Origin: Pseudopyrenochaeta lycopersici
Taxonomy: Eukaryota > Ascomycota > Dothideomycetes > Pleosporales > Pseudopyrenochaetaceae
Direction: 5' to 3'
Assembly (NCBI GenBank): GCA_003313425.1
Contig: NHZP01000006.1
Location: 1-64,000, forward strand
Length of the DNA: 64,000 bases
The translations under genes were made by a program, and so were the position numbers. Shown in pieces: positions 1-12,715 of the stretch. The first letter of the stretch is position 1, and each line of letters opens with the position of its first letter. A model generated the notes under the pieces. It did not search any database and was not told the origin of the DNA. It was given only the letters and a program-made list of their open reading frames with translations.

Positions 1-712
1 TTTTACTTACTTATATTACCTTCTCTTCTCTTACTTAGAGACTTTTAGCTATCTCTTAGCTTATAATAGTTTATCTTTAGACGTCGTGTTAGATTTAGAA
101 TCTATAAATTCTTTAGAATACGCCTCTTTCTCTATTATTATTAACCTCCTTAATATAACTTAGGACTAATATATAGTTTAGGTAGGTTACTATATCTAAT
201 ATTATAACTAGGTCTTAATTAACTAATTTTCTAGATTTAAGGTTTCGCAGGCGACCTCCCTCTAACTTCAGGCTTATCGTTACCTAGTTCATCTTAAAAC
301 TAGTTAAACTAAGCTAGTAGCTCTTAAAAGAGGTGTACCTCTTCGGTATAATAGTAGTTCCTATAATTTTATTCTTTCTTAAGTCTTTAGTAGCTATATT
401 TAACAGGTCTCTCTAGATAAATAGCTTTAAATAATAACCTAGCGTAGTATAGGCAAACCTTAATCTATTAAGGTCTTTAAGTCTATAGGTACCTTAATTC
501 TTAAATACTTCTAAGATTTAATATAAAACCTAACTATCTTATAGTTAGTTTTCTTAACCTAGATATGTTAATCTTACGTCTTAAATCCTATAGCAGGACT
601 CAGTCTCTATCCTTTATCTCTTATCGTTTAATTTCTTTATAATCATCCTAGTATTCCTTTTTCGCTGCACGTATTTACTTAGTTTTTATAACTACCTCTT
701 TAATAAGCTAGT
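1..712 (-). pseudogene. RIP-decayed retroelement polyprotein tail
   Basis: AT-rich, almost free of CA/TG. Read on the minus strand, one frame (about 700 to 250) carries only TAA/TAG stops and resembles the C-terminal end of a gypsy polyprotein, beyond the integrase core: a basic stretch (RKRN...KLNDKR) and then a TYRLKDLN-like segment similar to the region after integrase in other elements here. No LTR belonging to it is visible; it is cut on the left by the window edge and abuts the LTR at 713. The assignment rests on weak protein resemblance only. Confidence 0.4.
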
Positions 713-962
713 TGTTATAGGCGAAGAGGCGTAACTAATAAGTGTGCATTTGTCCTATACTACAGAAGGAGAAAGATAGAGAAGAGGTTACAAGTATCCT
801 TAGAGGATATATATATATATTTATATAAGTAAAGAGGAATATACTCCTCTAGCTACTAACTTATATAAGCTAATAAGAAAAGAGGGTAGAGGAGATTAAG
901 GAGTTCTTTCCTTATACAATAGTAGCGAAGCCCCTCCTGCTTAAAGGGCGCAGCCTATTATA
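713..962 (-). repeat. 3' LTR of family A copy 1 (250 bp)
   Basis: Starts TGTTATAGGCG and ends CCTATTATA (TA for CA by RIP). It is 250 bp, as are the LTRs at 27847/28331-28578 and 54590-54839. The adjoining purine-rich minus-strand tract (ctctcctcctcct on the plus strand at 966-978) is the expected polypurine tract. Confidence 0.9.
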
Positions 963-1248
963 ATACTCTCCTCCTCCTTTCAATAACTATATTACTTCTT
1001 TATACGTAGTTTAACCTTAACCTTATACTTTATATATGTAGTGTTATATTATTATACTATAAAAGTAGAGATATTACGTATACTTTTTCTTATTTATTTA
1101 TAAGTAATTTTCCTTCTTTACCTATTATTATTACCTAATAACGTAAAGTAGAGGAGAGGTTAGTTATTTACTTGCTTATGCGTATATAAAGAGCTTTTCC
1201 TCGAACTCTTTCTTCCTCTTTTACTACTTAACTTTAACTTACTTACGT

Positions 1249-2460
1249 ATAACTTATCTTCCTATTATTACTAATATACCTCCTAAAGTAGCTTCTTTAG
1301 CTAGTTAGCTTAATTATAGTGTGTAAGGTCCTAGTAGTTATAGTAGTAGTATAAACTATCTTACTTATATAACTGCTAGTAATATTATGTCTACGCACGC
1401 AGCTGCTAGGGCTAATATTACTTAGGTTTCTTACGCTTAGCTTACTTAAACTACTCTTAACTAAACTTATCCTACTAGTATTATTATTCCTGCTACTTAA
1501 GGTAATATATCTCTTCTCTCTACTAACTACGTAATCTAGTATATCTTAAATACTCTAGTTATAGATAAGTTTTACTATCTTTTTATAACTGCTTTTATAC
1601 GTCTTATTCCTCTTTTCTTTTCTATATCTAACATTATTTAGCCTTAGCTAGTTTACATTGCTAAATTCTTCCTTTATCCTATTAATTAATTTCTGTATAA
1701 TGCTTAGTAGGGCTATAGTCTTAATAATTTCTCTCCTATTATTACTTATTATATAATTAATGCTTAGTAACTCTTCTCTAGTTATTAATTCTACCTTAAA
1801 GCCTACCTTATTTATAGCTGTAGTTCTCTTAATACTAACTTCTATTCTAATAACTATACTAAGGCTATATAAGAGCGTTATACATTTATAGCCTTTACTA
1901 GGTGTGTCTCTATTACTAGTAAGTAGAGTAGGGCTTACTCTAATTACGTGTAGTAGGATTATAGTGCGTCTTATATAGCTAGGCGTACTCTACCTCTCCT
2001 ACCTTCTAACAGAGTCTCTATTCCTTAGCGTAGTTAAGGTTAGAGTTAAGTCCTTACTAAGCCTAAGGAGGATAAACGTTTCTTAGATATCTTAGGTTAG
2101 AAGGCCTTATGCAGGGTTAGTTAGCTTATACTAGCTTATTTCTCTAACCTTTTAGTATTTTCCTAGATAGTAGCTATATAGGCTGTGTATAAGTCTTCTA
2201 TTTCTTATAGGCCTCTGTAGTAATAAGATTCTCTTCTAGCTCCTAAGTTAGGTTATAGTAACTCCTCCTATTTTATATAGAACTTATTATATTAATTTTG
2301 TAAGCGTTTATCTTAGATATTCTTAATTACCTATTTAAGGTAGTCTTCTTATAGGTCGTTGTCTTGTATAACAATAGTAGTAGGGTTTAAGTTATTAGTT
2401 TATTATAATAGGAAGGGGTCTTTAGTAGCTAGTCTTAGCTTCTCTACATAGTAAAATTTA
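1249..2460 (+). pseudogene. possible antisense reading frame in family A, copy 1
   Basis: Between the 3' LTR and the integrase region, on the strand opposite to pol, one frame runs about 400 codons with only TAA/TAG stops, which CAA/CAG or TGG would give under RIP. Readable segments look protein-like, for example LTKPKEDKRFLDILG and LPLLPSNRVSIP. The same frame is present in the second copy at about 28862-30070. A codon ATA at 1249 could be a mutated start ATG. No known domain recognised. RIP makes TAA/TAG common in every frame, so stop type alone is not proof. Confidence 0.3.
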
Positions 2461-5400
2461 GTTCTCTATAGTATATAAAGCTTAACTTAATAGGGGTCTT
2501 ATACGTAGGCGACTTAGTACTTCTTACTTTTCTAGTTAAGTTTCTTACTTTCTGCGTGTAGTTCGTACGTGCCTAAGGTCTAACTATACCTAGTCTCTAA
2601 CCTTATACTTAGGAGCTAGGCGACGTGTCTTATTTACCTGTACTTCCTATTATTATTAAGCGTGTATTATAGCTAAGATATCTTAGTTAGCAGCTTATTT
2701 TAGTTTTTATATGATACTTTCTGCTCGTTTACTAGGGGGTGTTACTCTGTTAAGTAGGTCGCTGCTAGCTAATTTCTTAGGTAGCTCTAGGAAGGGCGAG
2801 TTTAGATAGCTGTGTAGAAGGAAGAAAGGAGCGACGCTTGTAGAGGAGTTCGTATAAGTATTTAGTATTAGCTTAAGGATTAGGCATAGCGTTACCTAGT
2901 TATTCTAGTTGTAGTTATAAAAGATTTAACTAACTACTTTAATATTACTATTCGCGCGTTCTGTAGTACTGTCTATTTATAAGTAGTAGGCTGTTAATAG
3001 GTTCCTCTATACTCCTAAGAGTTTATAGATTTTTTCCTATAGTTTACTTATAAATTACGTGCCTCTATCTAATATAATAGACCTAGAGAGCCTATAGTAG
3101 TAGAAGACTTCTTATATAAATGCCTAGGCTATATTATCTACTTTAATTATCTTAAGTAGGATTAGTATTACGCCTTTACTTAGGTAGTTTTTAACTACTA
3201 TTAGGTTAGTGCAGCTAGATAATAGTAGTAGACTAGTAATAAAGTTAACTATTAAGTCTTACTACGTATAACTAGGTACTAGTAACAGGCGTAGGTATCT
3301 ATGCTTACTATCTCTCTACAGGGTACTTTATCTACATAAGCTATAATTCTGTATAAATTAGCGGACGTTTTTACTTATACTTAGCTAGTACTAGGTACTA
3401 GCTAGCGTGCGGTACGTTTCTTCTCTTCCTGGGTAACCTGTTTGCACAGCTAGATGTGCTTACTAGATAATTCCTGTACGAAGGGGTTTATTTTTAGGCA
3501 CCTAGATCCTAGATCTCTATTAGAGCTTTCTCTCTAAGTTGATTATGCAATCTCCTAGTAATATAGTAAGTTTCTTTGTTATGCTAGGTAGCGACTTAGC
3601 ACCTAGCTTTATAGCGTCATAGACTTCCTAATAGATTAAGTTGTCTTATACAGCTTAGTCCTTAAGGATTAGAGCTTTTAGTAGGGACTTAGCTATAATT
3701 AAGCTGTTAAGGGTTAATATAGGGGTTCGTATAACTCCTATAACTATTAGATCTTACTATTAGGCTAGTACTAATACAATAAACTCTCTACTTACTAGGC
3801 AGCTGTTATCTGTTCCTTATAGTAGGTCGTAGTCTCTTCTAAATAGTGCGTCTGCTTAAGTGTTCTCTGTGCCTAGACAGTACTACAGCTTTATATTATT
3901 AAACTATCATAGGTAAACTAACTATTATACGTGTTATTCTATTATCTTTTACTTCTTTATAAAGTACTTTAGGTTCTTATAGTTAGTAATTACTTTAAAT
4001 TCTTATACGCTATAGAGTTCTGCGTCCTATTTATTTAGCTATGTAATAACTACTAGTAACTCCTTATTATAAATTAGGTAGTTCCTCTTATACGCTAGAA
4101 ATTTCCTTAAGGGGTAAGCTACTATATAAAGAGTTCCTTACTTATCTTTTTATAATAGTACCCTACTTATAGTAAAGCCTAAAGAGTTATATTCTACTAT
4201 TATCTATTATTTAAGTAAGAAAGTAGTAAGAACTTTATCTACTAAGAATATATTCTTAAGAGCTTAGAAACTTTACTCTTATTCTATATCTTATAAGAAT
4301 TTCTCTTCTTTTCTTATTAGCTATATAAGAGGCTCTACTAGTTAAGAGAAGTTTAAGATAAAGTGTCTATAGAAGTTAGTAAACCCTAGGAATCTTTATA
4401 CGCCTTTAACTATTATTAGAGTCTCCTATTCTTAAATAGCTTAGACTTTCTTAGAGTCTATAGATATACTCTTTTATACTTCTAAAATAAAGCTAAAGTA
4501 CTTTATACGCTAAATATTAAACTTATATTTACTTAGTTTTAAGTATAGTTTTACTTCTTATAGGCGATCTAATACTTTTTATATATAAGCGTAGTACTAA
4601 GAGAGGAATCCTTTAGTAAAGATAAGGATATTATCTAAGTATATAGAGGTAAAGTTATCTAAGAAGTCTTATAAGGCCTAGTTAATATACCTCTAGAAGG
4701 TACTTAGTGTATTTACTAAGCTAAAGGGCGTTACTAGCTACTTATATAATCTAAATTATGTTTAAAACGCAGTTATTTATTCTAATCTTTTACTTATTCT
4801 TATCTTATAGAATACTATAGTAACGTCTAGCTTAGTATACTATATAGCTTATCTAATTTAGTTTAACGTCTTACGTATAAGAGGTAGTAGGTAACAGTCC
4901 TTCTTAGTTAGGGCGTTAAGAGCTCTATAGTCTACATAGAATTATAGTCCTCCTCCTAGCTTACGTACAAATAGTATAGGTAAAGCTGCTAGTAAGCTAC
5001 TTATATAGATAAACCCTTTATCTAGGAGGTCTAATAGCGTCTTCCTTAGTACTAAGAGTTTATCTCTTAATATTATATAGAGAGGTCTATACAGTATCTC
5101 TAGCTTCTATCTATCCTTCTCTTCTAACTTTATTACGTAGTCTTATTATAGGCCTTACTATAGGAGTAGCTTATTTCTTTCCTTAGGTAGGAATATCTTT
5201 AGATAAGGTTATACGTAAGCTAGTAGGGCGTTATATATTTCCTATAGTATTTTCTAAACCTTTAAGTATAGTACTTTCTTAATATCTCTTAAGCTTATAG
5301 TAAAGATTTAAGTCTTACTATAGCTTTATCTATAGTATTATATATAGTATTAGAAAGCTATAGCTAATACTAGGGTACAGCTAAAGTCTAGGGTAGCGTG

Positions 5401-6387
5401 TTCTATACAATATATAGTAACCTTATATACTTTTAAGTACAGAAGTTTCTTCTCTGCGTTAATAACGCCTTTAATGCTCTCTAACTAAGTTTTCTTAAGA
5501 ATTATATTATATTAGTAAGTAGTTAGGGTAACGTACGCCGCTACGTACTACTATATTCCTTCTACGTCTAATAAAAATTTAGTAACGTATAATACTATAC
5601 TCTTTTATTTATTTACCCCTTTAATCTTAATAGGGAGGATCTTAATACGTAGTAAGTTTAAGTCTCTTATAAGTTTCTTACTTAATAAATAGTAAGTACA
5701 GTAACTATTACTAATTATAGCAGTAGCTAGTTATATAGAATTAATAATAATATTTATAGATATAGGTTTTATAGTTACTAGCTATAGTAAAAGTAACCTT
5801 ATTATTTATATAGGGTTTTAGACTTATGCGGGCTCTAGTATACAACTTTATACTAGAGCTACTCTTTTCTCTTATCTAAGGAGGATAGGGATTCTATTAC
5901 ATATTTAGTAGTTACAGATATAATCTTTATAGGTTTTATAGGTTTATTAACCTGTCTTATACGATAGCCTTCTTAGCTATTTAATAACTTTATTATATAC
6001 TAGGCTACTTAGTAGTTATACAGACTATACCTTAAATAGGCGCTGTTCTCTTTTCTTTCTTAGACCTATTTACGTGTTCCCTAGAATTCTTTTCTAGGTT
6101 TCGTACAGAGCTAGTAAGCTCCTATAGAAGTTATCTAGTCTATCTTATTATTATCTCTTTAGGTTATTAGTTAGCTCTGCGTGTTATACGCTTTACTTAT
6201 ATAGCTCTTACTTATAGTAATTCTCTCTACAGCTCTTAAATTTTCTTAGGTTACCCTAGTCTATTATACGAACTCTTTATATATTTCTCTAAACAGTAGT
6301 TAATAACCTACTTAAGTCCTTAGCAGCTTACTATTTAAGCTACTTTTAAGATAGTTAATCTTCTAAATATAGCTTATATTATCTAAC
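2461..6387 (-). pseudogene. gypsy pol remnant (RT, RNase H, integrase), family A copy 1
   Basis: Minus-strand pol. The reverse-transcriptase active-site block reads YLDNILIF (D to N, a RIP-type change) near 4625-4660. The integrase region near 3190-3420 contains a segment matching the LxVxFITxL part of gypsy integrases. Order on the minus strand is RT, RNase H, integrase, then LTR, which is typical of Ty3/gypsy. Dozens of TAA/TAG stops make it non-functional. It aligns along its length with 30100-31354 and 51134-53795. Confidence 0.75.
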
Positions 6388-6689
6388 TGTCAGGGTTCAA
6401 TCCTTTCAGGTTACTAGACGCAGGTGAAAGGGTTCAATCCTTCCAAGTTACTAGACGCAGGTGAAAGGTAACGATCCTGCCAAGTTACTAGACGCAGGTG
6501 AAAGGTAACTGTTACCTCTTACCTTTCACCAAGCTAGGTAACTAGATCGGGACTAGCCTGCTCTAGCTCATGTATATAGGCAGCACCTCTCCCCCAAAGG
6601 TAAGAGGTATCTGCTATTTTATCTATTTCCTTTTAAATTAAGTTTCTTTAACTAAGACCGTCCTAACTGTGCGTGTTAACTGCCTTACA
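6388..6689 (+). repeat. left LTR of D1 (302 bp)
   Basis: Starts TGTCAGGGTT, ends TGCCTTACA. It carries three direct copies of a 37-bp unit containing GTTACTAGACGCAGGTGAAAG-type sequence, starting at 6410, 6447 and 6484, and an inverted pair GGTGAAAGGTAAC / TTACCTTTCACC. It is only lightly RIP-mutated compared with the element interior. Confidence 0.85.
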
Positions 6690-7493
6690 TAATAGCAGAT
6701 TATACAGCGCTTTAGCTCCTCTCCGTAGTTAACATACAGTTACTTAAGCTGTTACCTCTTAGGTGAGTTTAACAGTAAGGTAGTACTAACATACTAGGAC
6801 TAGATCCTATCCCCCCTTAGTTAAGCTTTAGGATAGCCCTCGCACGATAGTTAATTTACAGTACTATTCTCTGCTGCCAGTTTAGCTAAAATTTTATAAG
6901 CTATTCCTTCTTAGTTAAGCTTTAAAATAGCCTAGAATTTACTAGGTTTCCTTACTAGTAACCTATTTCGCACCTTAGTGCCTACGCTTTACGCTACCTA
7001 AACGCTAAAATTATTATTAATAAGACACGTCCTATTATTCCCTTCCTTAAATAGGAATACTTTAGGGATTATTCCTACTTTTACATACTACAGTCTATAC
7101 GTGTGTTTTAATTACGCGCACGTGCTGCCTTAAGCACGTATTTACCCTCTAAAACTTCCTAATTAGGTAATTCTCTAAACTTAGCCTATACATAATACTC
7201 TTAAGTATTTATCTTAGTCTTAGTAACCTTACCTAACTAATAATACTACTTAACTAACAGTTAAATCTTAAGTCTGCTTACTAAAGCTTAAGGATTCCCT
7301 CTAGTTTTACTTTAACTTTTACTTTTACTACTACAGCTACTCTTACTTCTATCTAACCTTCTTTATTTAGCTTAATAGCAGACAGCTCTTATAATAAAGG
7401 GTCCTCTAGCTAGCAGCCTAAATTTTAAGCCTATTAGAAAGACAACGCGTTAGCTAAAACACAGGCGGCTTATAATTAACTTAGGGAAAAGGC
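6690..7493. other. D1 leader, non-coding
   Basis: Region between the left LTR and the first readable frame. Partly RIP-mutated. No gene recognised; it would contain the primer-binding site directly after 6689. Confidence 0.4.
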
Positions 7494-9560
7494 TTATTAA
7501 CGCTAAGAGAAGAATAAGAATAAGGCTATAAAGGATTTAGAACTAGTTATCTTAGAAAACCTTATTATTAAAGACGTAGAGTACCCTAAATTTACGCTAA
7601 TAAGCTCCTGTACTAACTTATTAACTAAGGAAGTTAACCTATATTCCTTCTCTTGTAATATAACACAGCGTGCTAAGAGAGCTTATTAGATATAGCTACG
7701 TAAGGAAGCTGCTAATCTAGGTCTCCCTAAGGACTTTAATAACTATCTTCCTCTAGGTAGCCTTCTAGGTTTACTACTATCTGCGAGCTTAAGTCTACCT
7801 GCTTCTATTTAGTAATTAGCACTCTTAGGTATCTAGCTTATAAAGAACTACCCTAGTAAGTTCTTAAGCCTTAAGCCTATATAACTTACACGCCTAATAA
7901 CACTATTTAGGTGTGCCCTACATACTCTTAACAAGGATAAGAAGTTATTAGAGATATACTACCTTAACGCTTCTACTCTAAAGCAGGAACTAACTAAATA
8001 ATAACGCAGCTTTACTTAATAAAAGGATAAGCTAGTTAAAGAATATAATAAGCTTAGTAAGTAGTAGAATATGCTTATTACTAACTATAAGACATTAGAA
8101 GGTTTATTATAAGAAATTAAGAATAAGCGTAACTCTGCGTTGCGCAACTATCTGTTATCTAGCTCTCCTAAGGTTTTAGGCCTTACTAGACTTACTCTAT
8201 TATAGCTAGCCCTGAGAGCTATAAATAAGCCTCTACTAGAAGGAATAAGTACGCCTACACAAATCCTCTTATAAGGTAACGCAGCGGGTAGTATTCTTAA
8301 TAAGTTTAGTTCCCCTTAGCGTGTTCTGCTCTTAACTAATCTTCCTCTTACTTATAAATACTAAATATCTTTAGGCGATATAGTAACGCTAAGCCCTTAT
8401 CTAACTAAGCTCTACTATAAGATTAAGGGGTTATATTAGTTCTTATCTATAAAGAATAAGTAAATTTAGGTACCTCTAGTATACTCTAAGGGTCTTAATC
8501 TTTATAGGTAGATTATAAAGAAGCTTAACTATTTTAAAAATAACAGGTTAGACTAGTAATTTAATAACATGCGAGTATAATTTATCTTTTAAGCTACTAG
8601 CAGTTCTGCTTAAACCTTACTATAAGAGCCTAATAGGTTTTTATATTAATATATGGACGACTTTAAGTATTTTTATATCCTTAACTCTATCTTTAGCGAC
8701 TATAACTACTACGTTATAGTAGAACAGCGATATAATACTTTAGTCTTCCTAGAACGTAGCTTGCTAGAATACCCTACTATAGTTAAAGTATAGGCTCTGT
8801 TCTAGATAGAGTTTAACGCTATTGCTACTTAGCTTAGATAGATTACTGTAACTTAAGCGTATAAGCTTTAAGCTAAGCTTCTAGGCTATCTCTAACAGAG
8901 CCTTAGTAGCGCGCCTGCTGTCTATACCGCTGCTAACTTCTAATCTCTTTACAATATAATTAATAATGCATGTTAGAGCTATAACCTCTAGTAATTGCCT
9001 TAGTATCTCGCTAATTAAACAAAGGGGCGTAACGCGCCAGCTAGACTAAGCCTAGCACTGCCTCGTAAATTTATTCTAAGGACAGCAGCAGATAAGCCTA
9101 TTAAGAAAGCTAGTAAGCCTACTCTAGGCCTACGTCTATTATTTAAAGATAATAGAATAGGTAACTATAAGCTAGCTAACAGTCCTAAGCCTTACAACGC
9201 AGACCCTAGCTATAACTAGTATTAAGGAAATCCGCGCAGTAACCTAGCTACTAATTATTACGTGCACGTAAGCCTAGAGACTAGTAACTCTAACTATAAA
9301 GAAGCCTCTAACAGTAACAGTAATAAAGCTAAGGACGTTATTTATTTAGGAGAAGAGTAACCCTAGATAAAAGTCCTTTATCTAGAGTTAATAATTAGTC
9401 TTAGGAAACCGCGCTAGCTGCTACTTACTAGGGCAGTATACATAAGCCTATAGCGCAGGCACTCCTGCGACGTATGTAGACTATCTAGAAAGATAAGCTG
9501 TGTCTAGACAGCTTAGACTAGTTTGCTTTCTTAAGCATAATTAGATAATAAGAAAACGCC
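7494..9560 (+). pseudogene. D1 first ORF (gag-like), RIP-mutated
   Basis: A single plus-strand frame of about 690 codons with TAA/TAG/TGA interruptions only. Upstream it is rich in charged segments (KNKAIKDLELVILENLIIKD). It ends in a cysteine-containing part near 9460-9530 (CDVC...SRK..C) that may be a degenerate metal-binding cluster. It precedes pol, so a gag-type role is inferred from position; I do not recognise a conserved capsid motif. Confidence 0.5.
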
Positions 9561-9989
9561 CCCTACGTCGCCTAGATATTAGTAGATAATAGGGGAGATA
9601 CGAACTTTATCTTACAGCGGTTCCTCTAGCTTACCTAGGGGTTCTAACTAATTCCTCTTATTACGCCTATTATGTGCGAAGAATATAAAAGCATTACTTT
9701 AGAATCTATTACTTATAGGGTTAAATTCTATATAAAAATTAATTCTTACTTTAAGTACACTTCCGCCTATATTCTTAACTAGTATAGGGCTTTTAACCTA
9801 GTATTAAGATTCTGCTAGAGGAAACTATACGCACTACGCTTTAATTACTGTTAGGGTATAATTAAATTCCCTAATATATACTACTAAATAGAATGCTAGT
9901 AACACTTATATACACTACAAGTTATCTACAAGCAAGCTACGCCTAACGCCTCTACACAGCCTAGTTCCTCTACAGATAGCAGGAATAAA

Positions 9990-11760
9990 GGTAAGACTAG
10001 CTAACAACAGGTAAAGTTAGATACTGCAGCCCTAGCAAAGCTAGATAATAAATACTAAGTACTATACTAGTAAACTAAACCTGTAGTAGGTATTAAGGTC
10101 GTCTTACTATAAGCTATTTAGGCGTTTACTAAATAAAAAAACTACCCTCTATTTATAATAGTTTAGCGCTTACTACTAGAAGCGTTATAAAAAATCTGTC
10201 GCGTAGCGGCATAAAAGGACTATAATAAGTTCTTTAACCCTCCTAAGGAAGTCTTATTAAGAGATATCCTACCTCCGCACCTGCTTAAGGAATATACCTT
10301 AATTATTCCTATATTTAATAAAGTAGCTGCAGCTAAGCTCTTAGATTACTTAGAATATAACTATAAGATTAAGCTTAAGCTAGGAGCTAAGGTGCCTAAT
10401 TATTAAGTAAGACTATTTTCTAGTAAATAGTTTAAAGCTATTAAGTAATATATTTAAGAGATAGAGGCCTAGGATTTTATCTTCTAAGAACCCTCTACTA
10501 TATAAAATAACTTACTTATTATTGCTAAACCTAGTAGTAGTATCTAAGTCTACGTAGATTATTAAGACCTTAATAAAGCCTCTATTAAGGATTAATACCT
10601 AATTCTTTTCTTCTACGAGACTTTAGCTAAGCTTAATAAAGCTGTTATCTTTTCTAAATTTAATATTATACACGCTTTTTATTAAATTTATATAAAGCCT
10701 AGTTTAGAGTAGCTTACTACTTTCTCTACGCGTTAGGGCACTTATTAATACCGCGTAATGCCTATAAGCCTCTATAATACTCTAGCTACGTTTTAAAGAG
10801 TAATTAATAGCGCTCTTTTTAAGTACCTTAATAAGTTTTATACTACCTATCTAGATAATATCTTAGTTTTCTTAGAATTAGTAGAAGCCTATATAGAGTA
10901 TATAAAAAAGGTGCTTACGCGCCTTAAGGAAAAAGGGTTCTATATAGACCTGCGTAAATTAGAATTTTACACAGACTATATTAAGTTCCTAGGTATAATA
11001 ATTATAAATAAGAGTATTAAAATTAACCCTAAGAAGATTAAGGCTGTACAGTAATAGGAAATACTAAAGACTACCTAAGATATGCTCGCTTTCCTTAAGT
11101 ATACTAGCTTCTCCCGGCGCTTTATTAAAAGCTACTTAAAGATAGTATTACTACTTACACGCCTTATTAAGGCTACTATTATAGAAAAGAAAAGTAGTAA
11201 TCCTAATAAACTTACCTATAAGAAGGTTTGTTATAAGCTAATTATATAGGGGGAGGAGGAAGTAAAAGCTTTTAAGGCTCTTAAAGTAGTATTTTATATA
11301 GGCGTAGTATTAAAGCATTTTAATCTTACTAAGTAAATCTATATCTTTACTAATACGTTAGGATAGGTATTAGGTAGGGTTATAAAGTAATATAACGATA
11401 AGGACGTCCTATAACCTATTACTTTCTTTTTAAAGAAACACTCCTTAGTAGAGTGTAACTATAATATCTATAATCTTAAACTTATAGTAATTATATAGGT
11501 ATTTAAAGAATAAGAGCCTAAACTTATAGGCTCTTCTTAACTAATATAGGTAATAATAGACTATAAGAACCTAGAATAGTTTATAATAACTAAAAAACTT
11601 AGCTAACAGTAAGCATAGTAGTCCTTATTTCTTAGCTAGTTTAACTTTAAGATTATCTATGCCTCTAGGGAAACTAACAGTAAAGCGGACGCTTTAAGCT
11701 ATTAACCTTAGGATACCCTAACAGACGCAGAAGACCCTTGTTACAGTACACGGGCTGCTA
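9990..11760 (+). pseudogene. D1 pol: reverse transcriptase and RNase H
   Basis: RT core: YLDNILVF at about 10850-10875, followed by KFLGIIII near 10990. RNase H: a segment like ITFFLKKHSLVECNYNIY near 11420-11465, a TDxKNLE-type block near 11560 and ETNSKADAL near 11670-11695. These match Skippy-type fungal gypsy elements. After RNase H the sequence reaches the right LTR within about 650 bp, too little for the usual integrase, so this copy could not integrate by itself even before RIP. Confidence 0.8.
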
Positions 11761-12140
11761 TTCTTGGACCCCGAGTGCTCTCCCCGGGCATGCAACTAGC
11801 AGTTGCAACGGCCTTGTGCGCCTTAGCCCTTGGTTAATCTGAGTACCCCGACAACTACGACGCTTATCTGTTTCATTAGCGACAGCCTGATAAGCCTAAG
11901 CTACCTACTTGTCGCATGCCTCCAAATTGGTCACCACTTAACGAGGATAGGCTAGCTGCAGAAGAGTATCTTAGCGGCGACGAAGGTATCTAAACAGTTT
12001 TGCTTAAGTTAGCGCGCCTTAATTTGCCTCAATTTGCGCGCCTCTAGCCTTAATTCGCGCATCTATAGCCTTAAGATTGCTCGCCTTCGCCCTTACTCTG
12101 CGTAGTGCGCCTCGCTTTGCGCGCCACGTCTAGGGACCTT
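11758..12140 (+). other. unmutated patch inside D1
   Basis: About 380 bp with normal CA, TG and CG content, lying between heavily RIP-mutated pol sequence and the right LTR. Its counterpart in D2 (13346-13496 against 11843-11993 here) aligns without gaps, and every difference is C to T or G to A in D2. This copy is therefore the ancestral form. Confidence 0.7.
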
Positions 12141-12413
12141 GCAACTAAATAAAAATTATAAAGGTTGCTCTTATATATATTATACAAAGGTCTTTAGGTT
12201 CTATTTTCGCGTTATAGGGTAGAAGTGTTAGAAAATACTTTAGAGCTCAGCAATTTTGTATAGGAAACCGTTTAGATATGCGCAGCGCTATACAAAGCCT
12301 ATTACTAGATTTACTAAGTTAGAGGGACTTAGTAGTAAACAGTTTTCTTATATTTTATCTTAAATTTTTGTCTCTTAGTTTAGAGGCCCTTACTATTTTG
12401 AAGGGGGGGGTCG

Positions 12414-12715
12414 TGTTAGGGTTTAATCCTTTCAGGTTACTAGACGCAGGTGAAAGGGTTCAATCCTTCCAAGTTACTAGACGCAGGTGAAAGGTAACGA
12501 TCCTGCCAAGTTACTAGACGCAGGTGAAAGGTAACTCTTACCTCTTACCTTTTACTAAGCTAGGTAACTGGATCGGGACTAGCCTGCTCTAGCTTATGTA
12601 TATAGGCAGCACCTCTCCCCCGAAGGTGAGAGGTATCTGCTATTTTGTCCATTTCCTTTTAAATTGAGTTTCTTCAACTAAGACCGTCCCAACTGTGCGT
12701 GTTGACTGCCTTACA
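12414..12715 (+). repeat. right LTR of D1 (302 bp)
   Basis: Starts TGTTAGGG, ends GACTGCCTTACA. Same length and the same triple 37-bp unit as the left LTR, with only a few transitions separating them. It is preceded by the polypurine tract ending at 12413. Confidence 0.85.

Larger units (their letters stand above)
713..6387 (-). mobile_element. Ty3/gypsy element family A, copy 1 (5'-truncated, RIP-mutated)
   Basis: A second copy of the element found whole at 27847-54839. It has the 3' LTR (713-962) and the pol region in minus orientation; reverse transcriptase and integrase motifs can be read through RIP stops. It stops abruptly at 6387, where a D-family LTR begins. The matching point in the other copy is near 53795, so gag and the 5' LTR are missing. 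The remainder does not reappear beyond the D elements, so the right part was lost. No TSD pair can be checked (left flank CTAGT). Confidence 0.85.
6388..12715 (+). mobile_element. Ty3/gypsy element D1 with internal deletion
   Basis: Flanked by two 302-bp LTRs in the same orientation. The interior on the plus strand holds a long gag-like frame and a pol with RT and RNase H; no integrase fits before the right LTR. A polypurine tract (aagggggggg) precedes the right LTR. Flanking pentamers (CTAAC left, TATAT right) do not match, so the element is not a simple insertion: it may have recombined with the neighbouring D2 copy. It interrupts family A copy 1 on its left side. Confidence 0.8.
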
